Source: Planctomycetota bacterium | Lineage (GTDB): Bacteria > Planctomycetota > UBA8742 > UBA2392 | DNA: 64,000 nt | Assembly (NCBI GenBank): GCA_020425605.1 | Contig: JAGQRH010000005.1 | Coordinates: 1-64,000, forward strand | Direction: 5' to 3' | In this document: piece after piece, positions 34,254-43,591 of the stretch | How the letters are laid out: every line of letters starts with the position of its first letter | Position numbering within the stretch: position 1 is the first letter of the stretch | Program-made: the position numbers and the translations under genes | The notes under the pieces: model-generated | The model's input: the letters and a program-made list of their open reading frames with translations, nothing else | What the model was told of the DNA's origin: nothing | Database searches by the model: none

Positions 34254-36089
34254 GTGTTGCCGGACATCTGGAAGAAGTTCTTTAAGGACGAGCGGTTCAA
34301 CCGCGATTCGTCAAGGCTGACTCGAAAGCTGCGCTCCCTGCGCCATATGGGCTCTACCAAGGTCCAGATTGGCTCACACGAGTTCTTGAATTTCAGCGGA
34401 AACGACTACCTCGGGCTGACTGGCGATCTTCGCATCGCAGAAGCGGCCGCGAGCGCCGCCGGCCGATTTGGCTGGGGGACTGCAGCCTCACGGCTTGTGA
34501 CCGGCAGTTCAACACTGCACACCAAGCTGGAAGGCGAACTTGCGGCATTTCGCGGTACAGAGGCCGCGCTGGTGTACGGGTCTGGCTATCAGGCCAATCT
34601 CGGGGTGATCTCGGCACTTGTCGGCGCCGGTGACACTGTCCTGTCCGACGAATTGAACCATGCCAGTATCGTTGCCGGTTGCCGCCTGTCCGGGGCCAGC
34701 GTTCGGGTTTTTGGGCATCGCGACTACGACGATCTTGAACGGCAGTTGAATACGATCAAGAAGGGGCGAATCCTGGTGGTTACGGACTCGCTCTTCAGCA
34801 TCGAGGGCGATACGGCAGAGCTGCCTCGGACAGTAAAGCTGTGCGAACGCCACAACGCGCTGCTGGTTGTGGACGACGCCCACGCAAACGCATGCCTCGG
34901 TAAACGGGGGCGTGGAATGCTGGAAATTCAGGGCGTCACGTCGCAGGTTCCCATTGTCGTCGCGACATTCTCAAAGGCGCTGGGAAGCTACGGCGGGTTC
35001 GTTGCATGCACCGAAGAAGTGCGCGACTTCCTGGTCAACAATTCACGCCCGTTCATCTACACCACGTCCATCCCGATCGCGCTGGCAGCTGCAAATCTTG
35101 AGGCGCTCAAGATTGTCCGGAAGGAAGGCGATGCGCTGCGCCAGAAGCTTGCAACCAACACTTCATTCGCACGCAACAAGCTTGAGAGCGCGGGATTTGA
35201 ACTGACGGGTGACTATCAGGTCATTGGCATCCGCGTGGGGAACCCCGAAGAGGCCGTATTTCTGGGTAATGAAGTGGAGTTCCACGGCATTCTCGTTCAT
35301 CCGATGCGCTATCCCACAGTTCGGCAAGGAAGCGACAGTCTGCGAATTTCCATTACGGCCGCGCACACCGAAGAAGACATCAACCGGCTGGTTCAGGCGC
35401 TGAAGAAGGCGCGCAACTCGACCGCGAAGAAGAAGACGGACGGTCTGACGCGCCGCCAAAACAAGCGCCCGACTCACCAGAGCCTCGAGACAACCCAGTC
35501 CGCCGCAGCCGATGACTTCGGCGACTTCGACGACCATCCATCCAGCCAGTCCATGTCTGCGGTTGACAGCTCAAGGCTGCCTCCGGCATCGGAGGTGGGG
35601 GATTTCCGACCGCCAGATGACCCCCCGGGGGCCGGCGATACGCTGTTGGTAAATCCTGACAAGTTTGAAGGCAACGAGAACCCGACTGCACCTGTACCGA
35701 AGGACCAGGAACCGTCCAAGGATGAGAAGGTCGACAGCGCCGAGCCGGCCAAAGCCGCCGAGGGCGGCGCCGACGACGCGGGCAAGCCTGCAGGGTCAGG
35801 TGACTCCAAAGATGACTCTGAGACCACAACAGAGGCCGAAGACGCGGCATCCGTTGATTCCGGCAAAGATGAGCCAGATGCAGACACAGGAGACCCCGAG
35901 TCCGCATCCGGAGAAGCAGCTTCGGACGAAGAAATCGACGAGGAATTACCAACAGACGATCCCGAGACGTCGGGCGCCACACTCGCGCCGGAACAGATGG
36001 AACTCGCAGACCCCGTGATTGCCGACATCGAAGGCGGCACCAAGAAGCGCAAGCGCAAGACGATGCGCCAGAAGAAATCTGACGACTAG
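34254..36089 (+). CDS. BioF/Kbl-type alpha-oxoamine synthase with long disordered C-terminal tail
   Basis: 611 residues from a GTG at 34254 behind AGGGGG. The enzyme part (1-388) has the alpha-oxoamine synthase pattern: FSGNDYLGLTGD, WGTAASRLVTGSSTLHTKLE, DELNHASI, VVDDAHANACLG and FSKALGSYGGF, with Lys241 as the PLP lysine. Members make 8-amino-7-oxononanoate (BioF), 2-amino-3-ketobutyrate or related ketones; the substrate is not settled. Residues 390-611 are acidic, Ser/Pro-rich and low complexity, ending in a basic patch (KKRKRKTMRQKK). This tail is absent from typical BioF or Kbl. Confidence 0.9.
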   Translation: MLPDIWKKFFKDERFNRDSSRLTRKLRSLRHMGSTKVQIGSHEFLNFSGNDYLGLTGDLRIAEAAASAAGRFGWGTAASRLVTGSSTLHTKLEGELAAFRGTEAALVYGSGYQANLGVISALVGAGDTVLSDELNHASIVAGCRLSGASVRVFGHRDYDDLERQLNTIKKGRILVVTDSLFSIEGDTAELPRTVKLCERHNALLVVDDAHANACLGKRGRGMLEIQGVTSQVPIVVATFSKALGSYGGFVACTEEVRDFLVNNSRPFIYTTSIPIALAAANLEALKIVRKEGDALRQKLATNTSFARNKLESAGFELTGDYQVIGIRVGNPEEAVFLGNEVEFHGILVHPMRYPTVRQGSDSLRISITAAHTEEDINRLVQALKKARNSTAKKKTDGLTRRQNKRPTHQSLETTQSAAADDFGDFDDHPSSQSMSAVDSSRLPPASEVGDFRPPDDPPGAGDTLLVNPDKFEGNENPTAPVPKDQEPSKDEKVDSAEPAKAAEGGADDAGKPAGSGDSKDDSETTTEAEDAASVDSGKDEPDADTGDPESASGEAASDEEIDEELPTDDPETSGATLAPEQMELADPVIADIEGGTKKRKRKTMRQKKSDD

Positions 36090-36200
36090 TTCCCCTCACG
36101 ACGGTTGACGAAATCCAAATGCGTGCGACCCTATTAGCGGCGCACCCCAATGCTCGTAGCTGAGCGCGCCGCGGGGCCGAACCTGAGACGGGGAGCAGCC

Positions 36201-37304
36201 ATGTCTCGTACCATTCTTTGCTCATTCATTTTGTTGCTTTTGTTTGCTGTGCCGGGTGTCAGCCAGGATCCGCCCAAGGTCCCTGACGCGCCAAAGGCCT
36301 ACGCCACCTACGCCGAGTTATTCGATGCATTCGACGCGAAGCGGCAAGTCCTCCTGACGAGGATGGACCGCCTCCGCGAGAAGGAAACGGTGAAGCCTGA
36401 CGAAATGCAGGCCGTCGAGGACGAGTTGCGCGAATTGGACGGCAGCTATGCCGACGCGCTCGACGTCTACATCCAGGGCCATCCCAAGGCCGATGACCTT
36501 ATGCCTGCGCGTTTTGAGTTGGCCGTCGCCCTTTCCCGCAACGAAGGGAAACTCGAGCAGGCCGTCACCGCCGCGGACGACTTTCTTGCCAATCACGCGG
36601 ACAGCGAACTTGTTGCAGACGTGCGTTTCATCAAGGCGCAAACGCTGTTCCGCCTGCCCGGCAAGGAGAAGCTCGCATTGGCGGCGTTGGATGAATTCAT
36701 AGACAAACATGGTGACAGGCAGGAAGCGGACGCATGCCGCATGATGCGCGTGCGGCTGCTGCTGTTCATGGACAAGGTCGCTGACGCCAAGAACTCACTC
36801 GATGCGCTGATCAAGTCGGAGCGAGCCAAGGATGACCCGCAAGCCAAAGAGTTCTTGCAGGTTCAGCGAAACAACCTGGATTGGGTGGATCGCAAGCTGC
36901 CAGACTTCAGTCTCTCAGATCTGAAGGGTACGCTTCGCAAGGCGGATGACTATGAAGGTAAGCCGACTTTGCTGCTGATCTGGGACACCAACAGCGGCGC
37001 GTGCCTCGGTGAACTTCCGTACGTCCAGGATGCGTACAAGCAGTTCAGCGATAAGATGAACTTTCTCAGCATCAGCGTCAACGAGGCCAAGCCGGCGCTG
37101 GAACAATGGCTGGATCGAAACGCCGAGGCGGTCAAGTTCCCGACGGTCTGGATCGATCGCGATGAAGAAAACTCCCTGGTGAAGAAGCTGGATGTCTCGC
37201 TGATTCCATTTCTCGTGCTGGTGGGAAGCAACGGCAAGATATTCCGCTATGACGTGCGCAGTGACGACATGCTGCGGTACGCGGCGATCCTGACGGGCGA
37301 ATGA
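36201..37304 (+). CDS. Exported TPR-like protein with thioredoxin-fold domain having SxxC
   Basis: 367 residues from the ATG at 36201 behind GGGAG. Signal peptide 1-21 (FAVPGVSQ). Residues about 35-235 are helical with TPR-like spacing. A TlpA/ResA-like thioredoxin fold covers about 238-365, beginning LPDFSLSDLKG. Where TlpA has WCxxC, this reads NSGAC: Ser265 replaces the first cysteine and only Cys268 remains, so it cannot form the usual disulfide. PFLVLVGSNGKIF marks the cis-Pro side. Overlaps the next gene by four bases. Confidence 0.85.
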   Translation: MSRTILCSFILLLLFAVPGVSQDPPKVPDAPKAYATYAELFDAFDAKRQVLLTRMDRLREKETVKPDEMQAVEDELRELDGSYADALDVYIQGHPKADDLMPARFELAVALSRNEGKLEQAVTAADDFLANHADSELVADVRFIKAQTLFRLPGKEKLALAALDEFIDKHGDRQEADACRMMRVRLLLFMDKVADAKNSLDALIKSERAKDDPQAKEFLQVQRNNLDWVDRKLPDFSLSDLKGTLRKADDYEGKPTLLLIWDTNSGACLGELPYVQDAYKQFSDKMNFLSISVNEAKPALEQWLDRNAEAVKFPTVWIDRDEENSLVKKLDVSLIPFLVLVGSNGKIFRYDVRSDDMLRYAAILTGE

Positions 37305-37939
37305 CCGAGTTCGAAGCCAAGACGCTGACATGCCCCTGCTGCAAGCACGAGTTTGAAACACAACTCGTGACAGGCTTCCGCATCGGCGAAAAGGAAACCG
37401 ACTTCTGCCCGCGTTACCTCGACGGCAACCCGCTACCCAACTTCCTGCACGTCTGTCCCAAGTGCGGCTTTGTCGGCTTTGAAGCCGACTACCGCGCTGC
37501 AATGGACGAAGATCGGACCAAGCGTGTAAACACGCTGCTGGCGGGCTTCCATTGGGAGGTAGGCCAGTCGCTCGGCGGCGCAGAGCGTTACCGTCGAGCC
37601 GCGTTGATTGGCATCTACTCCGGTAAGCGCAGCGCCGTAGTTGCCGATCTGTACCTGCAGGCCACCTGGTGCAGCCGCATGGAGGGCGAGCCCGACGACG
37701 AGGAAAAGGGCGCTCGACGCAAGTCCGTGAAGTATTTCGAGCTCGCGCTGGCAGCCGAGGAGTTCAGCCCGGACGACCTGCCCGTCGTGCATTACCTGAT
37801 CGGCGAGCTAAGCCGCCGACTCGGCGACGACAAGAAGGCGCTAAAACACTTCGACAAGATGGATGACCTCGAGTCGGTGGACCCCTGGCTGATCGAGTGG
37901 CGCGACAAGCAAAAGGCCCTGATTGGCAAAGCCGGCTAG
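37301..37939 (+). CDS. DUF2225 zinc-ribbon protein
   Basis: 212 residues. Two CxxC pairs near the N-terminus (CPCC at about 11-14 and CPKC at about 52-55) form a putative zinc ribbon, followed by a helical TPR-like part. The match to DUF2225 rests on CPxC, RYLDGNPLPNFLHVCPKCG and spacing. Function is unknown. Starts inside the previous stop (ATGA), and its stop shares CTAG with the convergent gene. Confidence 0.8.
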   Translation: MTEFEAKTLTCPCCKHEFETQLVTGFRIGEKETDFCPRYLDGNPLPNFLHVCPKCGFVGFEADYRAAMDEDRTKRVNTLLAGFHWEVGQSLGGAERYRRAALIGIYSGKRSAVVADLYLQATWCSRMEGEPDDEEKGARRKSVKYFELALAAEEFSPDDLPVVHYLIGELSRRLGDDKKALKHFDKMDDLESVDPWLIEWRDKQKALIGKAG

Positions 37940-38616
37940 TTTACCGGCGGGGCGTCATCCAGATGCAGCGGCTTCTCGGGCGCTACCCCGGCCATGCGCT
38001 CGAGCTGGCTGATGGTGCGAGCCGCGCGTTCGATAACATTGCGCGCCTCCATTTGCTGTAGCTTGAATTCCGGCGGAAACGGCAGGTAGCCGCAGATCAT
38101 GTCCACCAGTGCCCCAAGGTCGACGTGCTCGGAGAGCATGCCTCGAAACTTCTCGGCCTGTTCTCTCAGCAGCGCAAGCGCGAGAGCCTTCACTTCGACG
38201 CTCAAGTTGCGTTCCCAACTGCCTTCCGGTGATGGACGGATGTCCGGCTGCCACTCTGCCCCGAACACGCGATAGCCTCGCACGATGGAGTTCTCGTGCG
38301 TCAGGCGAACCCGCCCGATTCCGCGCAGCACCAGCGCATAACGGCCGTCGGGCATCCGCGTGTACTCGGTGATACGGCCGACGCCGGCAAAGCGATGCAC
38401 GGGTGGATCGCCAAGCGTCTCGTTGCTTGTGCCGTCTGCAAGTGTTCCCATCGCGAAGCAATGCTCGGTGTCGGGCTTCTTGAGCGTGTCTTCCATCAAC
38501 GCACGATAGCGGTCTTCGAAGATGTGCAAGGGCAGCTGCGTGTGCGGAAATAGCGTGATGCCCGGCAGGGGGAACACCGGGATGCCGTGGCTGATTTCCG
38601 GAAGTTCGTCAGTCAT
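37936..38616 (-). CDS. Lon N-terminal (LAN) domain protein
   Basis: 226 residues from the ATG at 38616; an in-frame extension to 38808 overlaps the upstream gene. The Lon substrate-binding domain starts IPVFPLPGITLFPHTQLPLHIFEDRYRALMED, the LAN hallmark (PLxxxxLFPxxxxPLxIFE). No AAA ATPase or protease domain follows. Stand-alone LAN proteins are common and their role is unknown; substrate binding is inferred. The first 8 bases overlap the end of the 134-residue gene upstream. Confidence 0.9.
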   Translation of the reverse strand: MTDELPEISHGIPVFPLPGITLFPHTQLPLHIFEDRYRALMEDTLKKPDTEHCFAMGTLADGTSNETLGDPPVHRFAGVGRITEYTRMPDGRYALVLRGIGRVRLTHENSIVRGYRVFGAEWQPDIRPSPEGSWERNLSVEVKALALALLREQAEKFRGMLSEHVDLGALVDMICGYLPFPPEFKLQQMEARNVIERAARTISQLERMAGVAPEKPLHLDDAPPVN

Positions 38617-39013
38617 CCTTCTTTCGGATGTAGAGCGCGCGGCCCTTTTTGTAGACCTCGACCAGTCCCAGCTTTTCAAGGATCGGCGGGAAATAGCTGG
38701 CCAGGTTGCCGTGTGTACTGAAGCTGCGCAGGAACTCTTCCATGGTGTCAGGCTCAGGAAAAGTCTCGGCGCGGCACGGACCCATGCGGACTTCGCCCAT
38801 GCGCTCAATGAACGCTAGCGATTCACGGATCACCCGGTCACGCTCCCACAGCACGACGTTGGCCTCGTTTTCAAAATCGCCCATTCGCTTGCGGAAGCCG
38901 ACGAAACAGTGAATGTCTCCGTCCCGCTCCAGCACGTAGAACGGCTTCTTCATCCCGCAGGTCTGGTAGTCGCCCGCAATGGGCTGTTTCAAAGCTTCGT
39001 CGATGCTGGGCAC
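38609..39013 (-). CDS. Hypothetical protein, 134 residues
   Basis: 134 residues, probably cytosolic: no signal, no membrane helix. Alpha/beta mix with RDGDIHCFVGFRKRMGDFENEANVVLWERDRVIRES as the most charged part, and a C-terminal winged-helix-like stretch (LEKLGLVEVYKKGRALYI). I do not recognise a family. The end overlaps the start of the LAN gene by 8 bases, so they are a coupled pair. Confidence 0.65.
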   Translation of the reverse strand: MPSIDEALKQPIAGDYQTCGMKKPFYVLERDGDIHCFVGFRKRMGDFENEANVVLWERDRVIRESLAFIERMGEVRMGPCRAETFPEPDTMEEFLRSFSTHGNLASYFPPILEKLGLVEVYKKGRALYIRKKDD

Positions 39014-39095
39014 GTTGGGTCTCCTGTGCGGAGTTTAGCAAGCCAAAGCTGGCAGGCCACGCGCCGCCGGGCTAGCTTGAGATCAGGAGGCAGCC

Positions 39096-40259
39096 ATGAA
39101 GACCCTCATAGTCATTCTGTTCGCCACGGCCGCCATGTTGGCCGGCGGGAAAGACCCCGTGCCACCCCCGCAGCCGCCCAAGATCAAGGTCGGATTGATC
39201 GTAAGTACCACAGGCGCACTCGCAACGTTCGGTAGCGACACGAAGAACGGCGTGGACCTGGCCGTGCAGGAAATCAACAAGGCCGGGGGCATCGGCGGGC
39301 AGGAGATAGAGATCGTCTTCAAGGACTGCGCCAGCAAGCCCGAAGACGCGGAATCGGCGGCACAGATATTGACCACAAAAAAGAAGGTCGTCGCCTGCAT
39401 CGGTTGCGTAGCGTCGGGTCTCACGCTCGCGGCGGCACCAGTATTTCAGAAAGCCGAAGTGCCATTGATCAGCCCGACTGCAACGAACCCGACGGTCACC
39501 CAGCAGGGCAAAATGATTTTTCGCGGCTGCTTCATGGATGATTTTCAGGGTGAAGGCATCGCGGTCTACGCCACGAGCGACATGAAGGCCAAGACCGCTG
39601 CCATCATCAGCAATCAGGATGATCCTTACAGCATTGGCTTGGCCAAGTTCTTCAAGGACAAGTTCACGGAGCTGGGCGGCAAAGTCGTCTCGGAGCAGAA
39701 CTACCGCTTCGACGCCGACGACTACGAGACGCAGCTGAAGGCAATCCGGGCAGCCGCCCCCGATGTGGTGTTCGCGCCTGTTTACTACAACGACCTGCTG
39801 GTCATCGCCAGGCAGGCAAAGGAACTCGAGTACGCGCCCAAACTCCTCGGCTGCGACGGCTGGGAAAGCCGTCAATTACTGGCCGAAGACGCCGTGGGGG
39901 TTGAAGGCGCGGTGTTCGCCGACCACTTCTGCGCGGGTCACGGCGATGAAGCCGATGCCTTCGTGACGGCGTACAAGAAGAAGTACAATGAGGATCCGAG
40001 CTCACTGGCAGCGCTGGGCTACGACACAGTTTGCATGCTTGTGGCGGCGCTGGCGGACGCTGGCAGCACAGAAGGCGAGAAGATCGCCCGTTCTCTTGGC
40101 GCGTTGAAAGACTTCAACGGCGTTACCGGAAGGAAGATCCGGATGGGTGCCGAGCGCAGCCCCGAGAAGCCATTGATCATGGTGAAAATTGAGAAGGGCG
40201 AGTTCGCCTTCGTGCGCGAGGTAACGTACGACGAAGTACGCCCGCCGGAGCAGAAGTGA
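39096..40259 (+). CDS. Branched-chain amino acid-type ABC transporter binding protein (first copy)
   Basis: 387 residues. Signal peptide at 1-18 without the lipobox Cys, so it should be a free periplasmic protein. The Leu/Ile/Val-binding type I periplasmic fold starts KIKVGLIVSTTGALATFGSDTKNGVDLA, with SPTATNPTV and VFAPVYYNDL, as in LivJ/LivK/Amt-type receptors. It binds amino acids or amides and hands them to LivHM. It is similar through its length to the next gene, a tandem duplication. First gene of a six-gene importer cluster. Confidence 0.92.
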   Translation: MKTLIVILFATAAMLAGGKDPVPPPQPPKIKVGLIVSTTGALATFGSDTKNGVDLAVQEINKAGGIGGQEIEIVFKDCASKPEDAESAAQILTTKKKVVACIGCVASGLTLAAAPVFQKAEVPLISPTATNPTVTQQGKMIFRGCFMDDFQGEGIAVYATSDMKAKTAAIISNQDDPYSIGLAKFFKDKFTELGGKVVSEQNYRFDADDYETQLKAIRAAAPDVVFAPVYYNDLLVIARQAKELEYAPKLLGCDGWESRQLLAEDAVGVEGAVFADHFCAGHGDEADAFVTAYKKKYNEDPSSLAALGYDTVCMLVAALADAGSTEGEKIARSLGALKDFNGVTGRKIRMGAERSPEKPLIMVKIEKGEFAFVREVTYDEVRPPEQK

Positions 40260-40370
40260 GCCAGTGCTGACTGTCAAAAAAGCTTGTGGGCGAGCGGGTT
40301 ATGGCTATTCTCGCGCCGATTCCGGGTCGGCTAGGGTCGACCATTGACCGAGACAATAGAGGAGCGAGCG

Positions 40371-41549
40371 ATGCGGCAAGCATTGACTCTACTGATTGCG
40401 TTGGGCGCGGTATTGGCGCTCAGCCTGACGGCCTGCAAGAAGGAAGAGAACTCGGCCGGCACCAGCGGCGTGACAGACGACACTGTGAAGATTGGTCTGT
40501 TCGTCAGCACGACCGGCGCCTATGCCACCTTCGGCACGGACACGAAGAATGGTGTCGACCTCGCGGTCGAGGAAATCAACGCGACCGGCGGCATCAAGGG
40601 CAAGAAGATCGACCTGAAATTCCAGGACACCGCCAGCAAGCCGGAAGAAGGTGGCTCCGCGGCCGAAAAATTGGCCACGCAGGAGAACGTGCTGGTTGCG
40701 ATGGGCGCTGTGGCATCGGGCATCAGCCTGAGTGCCGCGCCGGTGTTTCAGCGCAGCGGTATTCCGATGGTCAGTCCCTCCAGTACCAACCCGACGGTGA
40801 CCCAGCAGGGCGACCAGATCTTCCGTATCTGCTTCCTCGATGACTTTCAGGGCGCATCCTGCGCGGTGTTCGCGCGCAAGGATCTGAAGAAGGAAAAGGC
40901 CGCCATCCTGATGAACCAGGACGACGCGTACAGCACGGGACTGGCCAAGTTCTTCAAGGCCAAGTTCGAGGCGTTGGGCGGCACAATCGTCAAGGAAGAA
41001 TCGTTCAAGAAGGACACCAGTGAGTTCAACACGCAGATCACGAACATCAAGAATGCAGCGCCGGACATCATCTTCGTACCTGCCTACTACAACGACGTTG
41101 CGCTGATCGGCAAGCAGTTCCGCTCGCAGGGAGTGGACGTCCCGCTGCTTGGCGGCGACGGCTGGGAAAGCGGAAAGCTGATTCCGAACGCGGGTCCGGG
41201 CACACTTGACGGCTGCTATTTCGGCAACCACTACAGCCAGGCCGACGACCGCGAAGTGGTCAAGAACTTCGTCGCCAACTACAAGAAAAAGTACGGCGAA
41301 GCGCCATCCAGCCTCGCGGCGCTGGGCTATGACGACGTCTACGTTGTGAAGAAGGCGATCGAGAATGCCGGCGCATTTGACCGCGCCAAGATTCGCGAAG
41401 CGCTGGCCGGCCTGAAGGACTTCGAGGGCGTGACGGGCAAGTTCAGCATTGACGAGAATCGCAACGCGCGCAAGCCGATCAGCATGCTCAAGATCGAGGG
41501 CGAGAAGTTCAACCTGGTCCGGCAGATCCAGCCGGAAGAAGTGGAATAG
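40371..41549 (+). CDS. Branched-chain amino acid-type ABC transporter binding lipoprotein (second copy)
   Basis: 392 residues from the ATG at 40371, with GAGGAG six bases ahead; the ORF opens at 40344 without a site. It has a signal with lipobox LTAC (Cys22), so it is tethered to a membrane, unlike the first copy. The binding fold begins TVKIGLFVSTTGAYATFGTD, with SPSSTNPTVTQQGDQIFRI. Its near-identity of layout with the first copy points to duplication and possible change of ligand. Twenty-one bases before livH. Confidence 0.94.
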   Translation: MRQALTLLIALGAVLALSLTACKKEENSAGTSGVTDDTVKIGLFVSTTGAYATFGTDTKNGVDLAVEEINATGGIKGKKIDLKFQDTASKPEEGGSAAEKLATQENVLVAMGAVASGISLSAAPVFQRSGIPMVSPSSTNPTVTQQGDQIFRICFLDDFQGASCAVFARKDLKKEKAAILMNQDDAYSTGLAKFFKAKFEALGGTIVKEESFKKDTSEFNTQITNIKNAAPDIIFVPAYYNDVALIGKQFRSQGVDVPLLGGDGWESGKLIPNAGPGTLDGCYFGNHYSQADDREVVKNFVANYKKKYGEAPSSLAALGYDDVYVVKKAIENAGAFDRAKIREALAGLKDFEGVTGKFSIDENRNARKPISMLKIEGEKFNLVRQIQPEEVE

Positions 41550-41570
41550 GCCAACCGGATTCAGCCACTG

Positions 41571-42566
41571 ATGCCGGGGCCATGCGGTTCCGGCATCACT
41601 ATTGGAGCCTGCTTGCTGCCGCTGCTTGAAACCGAAGCAACCCACGTCTCCGCGCAGTTGATCCTGCAGCAGGTGGCCAACGGCATTGCCAAAGGCAGCG
41701 TCTACGCCCTGATCGCTGTCGGCTACACGATGGTCTACGGCGTGCTGCAGCTGATCAACTTCGCACACGGCGAAGTTTACATGCTGGGCGCGTACTTCTC
41801 GTACTACCCGGCTAAGTGGTTTGGCTATGTCCCAGAGAGCGGCGAGAAGCCCAAGGTTCCGCTCTACATCATCGGTGCGCTGTTTGTCGGATCCATGGCC
41901 GCATGTGCAGCGATCGGCATGCTGATTGAGCGCCTGGCCTATCGTCCGTTGCGCAACTCCAGCAGGCTTGCAGCGCTGATTACCGCGATCGGCGTTTCGC
42001 TGTTCCTTCAAAACGCCGGCCAGATGGTGTTCGGTGCCGATCCCAAAGGTTTTCCGGTCTTCATGGACCAGCACTCTGTTTCGCTCGGCCCGATTGAATT
42101 GGCGAACACAAAGCTCGTGATCATCGTAGTGGCCGCCGTGATGATGACCGGGCTGCACTTGTTCGTACAAAAGACCAAGCCCGGCGCTGCAATGCGTGCC
42201 TGCAGCTTCGACATGCGCACAGCGCGCCTGATGGGCGTCAATGTCGACCGCACTGTTGCGATGACGTTCGCTCTCGGCAGCGCGATGGCCGCCGTCGGCG
42301 GCGTGCTGGTCGCAATGGATCAACCCCGTCTGACGCCGTTGATGGGCCTTCTGATGGGTCTCAAGGCGTTCATCGCGGCCGTACTCGGTGGGATCGGCAG
42401 CATTCCGGGCGCGGCGCTTGGTGGCCTACTGCTTGGGGTGGCTGAGTCGGTGGTCGGTACCTGGAGCACGACCTACGCCGAGGCTGTCGCCTTCATCGTT
42501 CTCATTCTGGTCCTGCTCGTGAAGCCGTCTGGCCTGCTGGGCAAGTCCGGCCGGGAGAAGGTCTGA
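41571..42566 (+). CDS. livH: Branched-chain amino acid-type ABC permease LivH
   Basis: 331 residues, eight predicted helices. The family block LILQQVANGIAKGSVYALIAVGYTMVYGVLQLINFAHGEVYMLGAY is complete, and GLKAFIAAVLGGIGSIPGAALGG lies in the region that contacts the ATPase. It forms the inner-membrane pore with LivM. The first 25 residues from 41571 are unusual for LivH, so translation may start later. The stop overlaps livM's start by one base (TGATG). Confidence 0.95.
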   Translation: MPGPCGSGITIGACLLPLLETEATHVSAQLILQQVANGIAKGSVYALIAVGYTMVYGVLQLINFAHGEVYMLGAYFSYYPAKWFGYVPESGEKPKVPLYIIGALFVGSMAACAAIGMLIERLAYRPLRNSSRLAALITAIGVSLFLQNAGQMVFGADPKGFPVFMDQHSVSLGPIELANTKLVIIVVAAVMMTGLHLFVQKTKPGAAMRACSFDMRTARLMGVNVDRTVAMTFALGSAMAAVGGVLVAMDQPRLTPLMGLLMGLKAFIAAVLGGIGSIPGAALGGLLLGVAESVVGTWSTTYAEAVAFIVLILVLLVKPSGLLGKSGREKV

Positions 42567-43591
42567 TGGGGCGGATGATCAGTATTCTGGTGGTCGCGCT
42601 CGCCGTCGTGTTCGGCGTGAACTGGTTTCTGGATTCGTTCATCGACACCTATGTCGTGCGCGTGGTCAACCTGTGCGGCATCTCGATCATCCTCGCGGTC
42701 AGCCTGAACGTCATCAATGGACTGTGCGGTCAATTCAGCCTGGGGCACGCCGGCTTTATGGCAATCGGCGCGTACGTGTCGGCGTACTTCACAACGACGC
42801 TGCGTTACTTTGATGAGGCCCAGGCAAAGTATGTGTCCGTTGAGCCTTTGCTAGGTGGCCAGTGGGGCTTCGTCCCCGCGCTCATTGCGGGCGGACTTGC
42901 GGCGGCTGTTGCAGGCGCCGTTGTGGGTATCCCCACGCTTCGCCTGAAAGGTGACTACCTTGCGATCGCCACCCTCGGCTTTGGCGAAATCGTGACCATC
43001 ATGATCACGAACTTCGAAAAGATCGGCGGCGCGAACGGTCTACCAGGTCTGCCCGCGTATAGCAGCACATTCTGGATCTATGCATTCGTCGTGGTTGTGG
43101 TCATGTTCAGCTGGTACCTGCAGCGCAGCACTTTCGGGCGCGCGCTGATTGCGATTCGCGAAAACGAGCTGGCTGCAGAAGTGATGGGCATTCCCGCGTC
43201 GCGCATGAAGGTGATGGCGTTCATCTATGGCGCGTTCTTCGCGGGCATCGCCGGCGGGTTGCTGGGGCACCTGTTGCAGACCATCAGCCCCGCGACCTTC
43301 AATTTCATGAAGTCAATTGAAGTGGTCGTCATGCTCGTGCTCGGCGGGCTGGGCAGCATGACGGGTGCGATTGTTGGGGCCATTGTGCTCACCGCGTTGC
43401 CGGAAGCCTTGCGGGACGTCGAGTCCGGCATCGGCCTGCCCGGCGTGCGCATGGTTGTCTACTCGCTGGTGCTCATTCTGCTGATGATTTTCCGACCGCA
43501 AGGCGTGTTCGGCCAAAAGGAGCTCTCGCTAAAGCTGCTCGGCCGGCTGATTCCAGGGCGACGTGCAAAAGACAGTGGGGGTGAGGAATGA
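42566..43591 (+). CDS. livM: Branched-chain amino acid-type ABC permease LivM
   Basis: 341 residues with about nine helices. SLNVINGLCGQFSLGHAGFMAIGAYVSAYF is the LivM hallmark, and IRENELAAEVMGI is the coupling-helix segment. It partners LivH. The stop overlaps the livG start by four bases (ATGA). Confidence 0.96.
   Translation: MGRMISILVVALAVVFGVNWFLDSFIDTYVVRVVNLCGISIILAVSLNVINGLCGQFSLGHAGFMAIGAYVSAYFTTTLRYFDEAQAKYVSVEPLLGGQWGFVPALIAGGLAAAVAGAVVGIPTLRLKGDYLAIATLGFGEIVTIMITNFEKIGGANGLPGLPAYSSTFWIYAFVVVVVMFSWYLQRSTFGRALIAIRENELAAEVMGIPASRMKVMAFIYGAFFAGIAGGLLGHLLQTISPATFNFMKSIEVVVMLVLGGLGSMTGAIVGAIVLTALPEALRDVESGIGLPGVRMVVYSLVLILLMIFRPQGVFGQKELSLKLLGRLIPGRRAKDSGGEE

Noticed and set aside
40389..42323. 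Minus-strand open frame of 644 codons
   Set aside because: Antisense to the second binding protein and livH; it has no start site signal and no recognisable domain.
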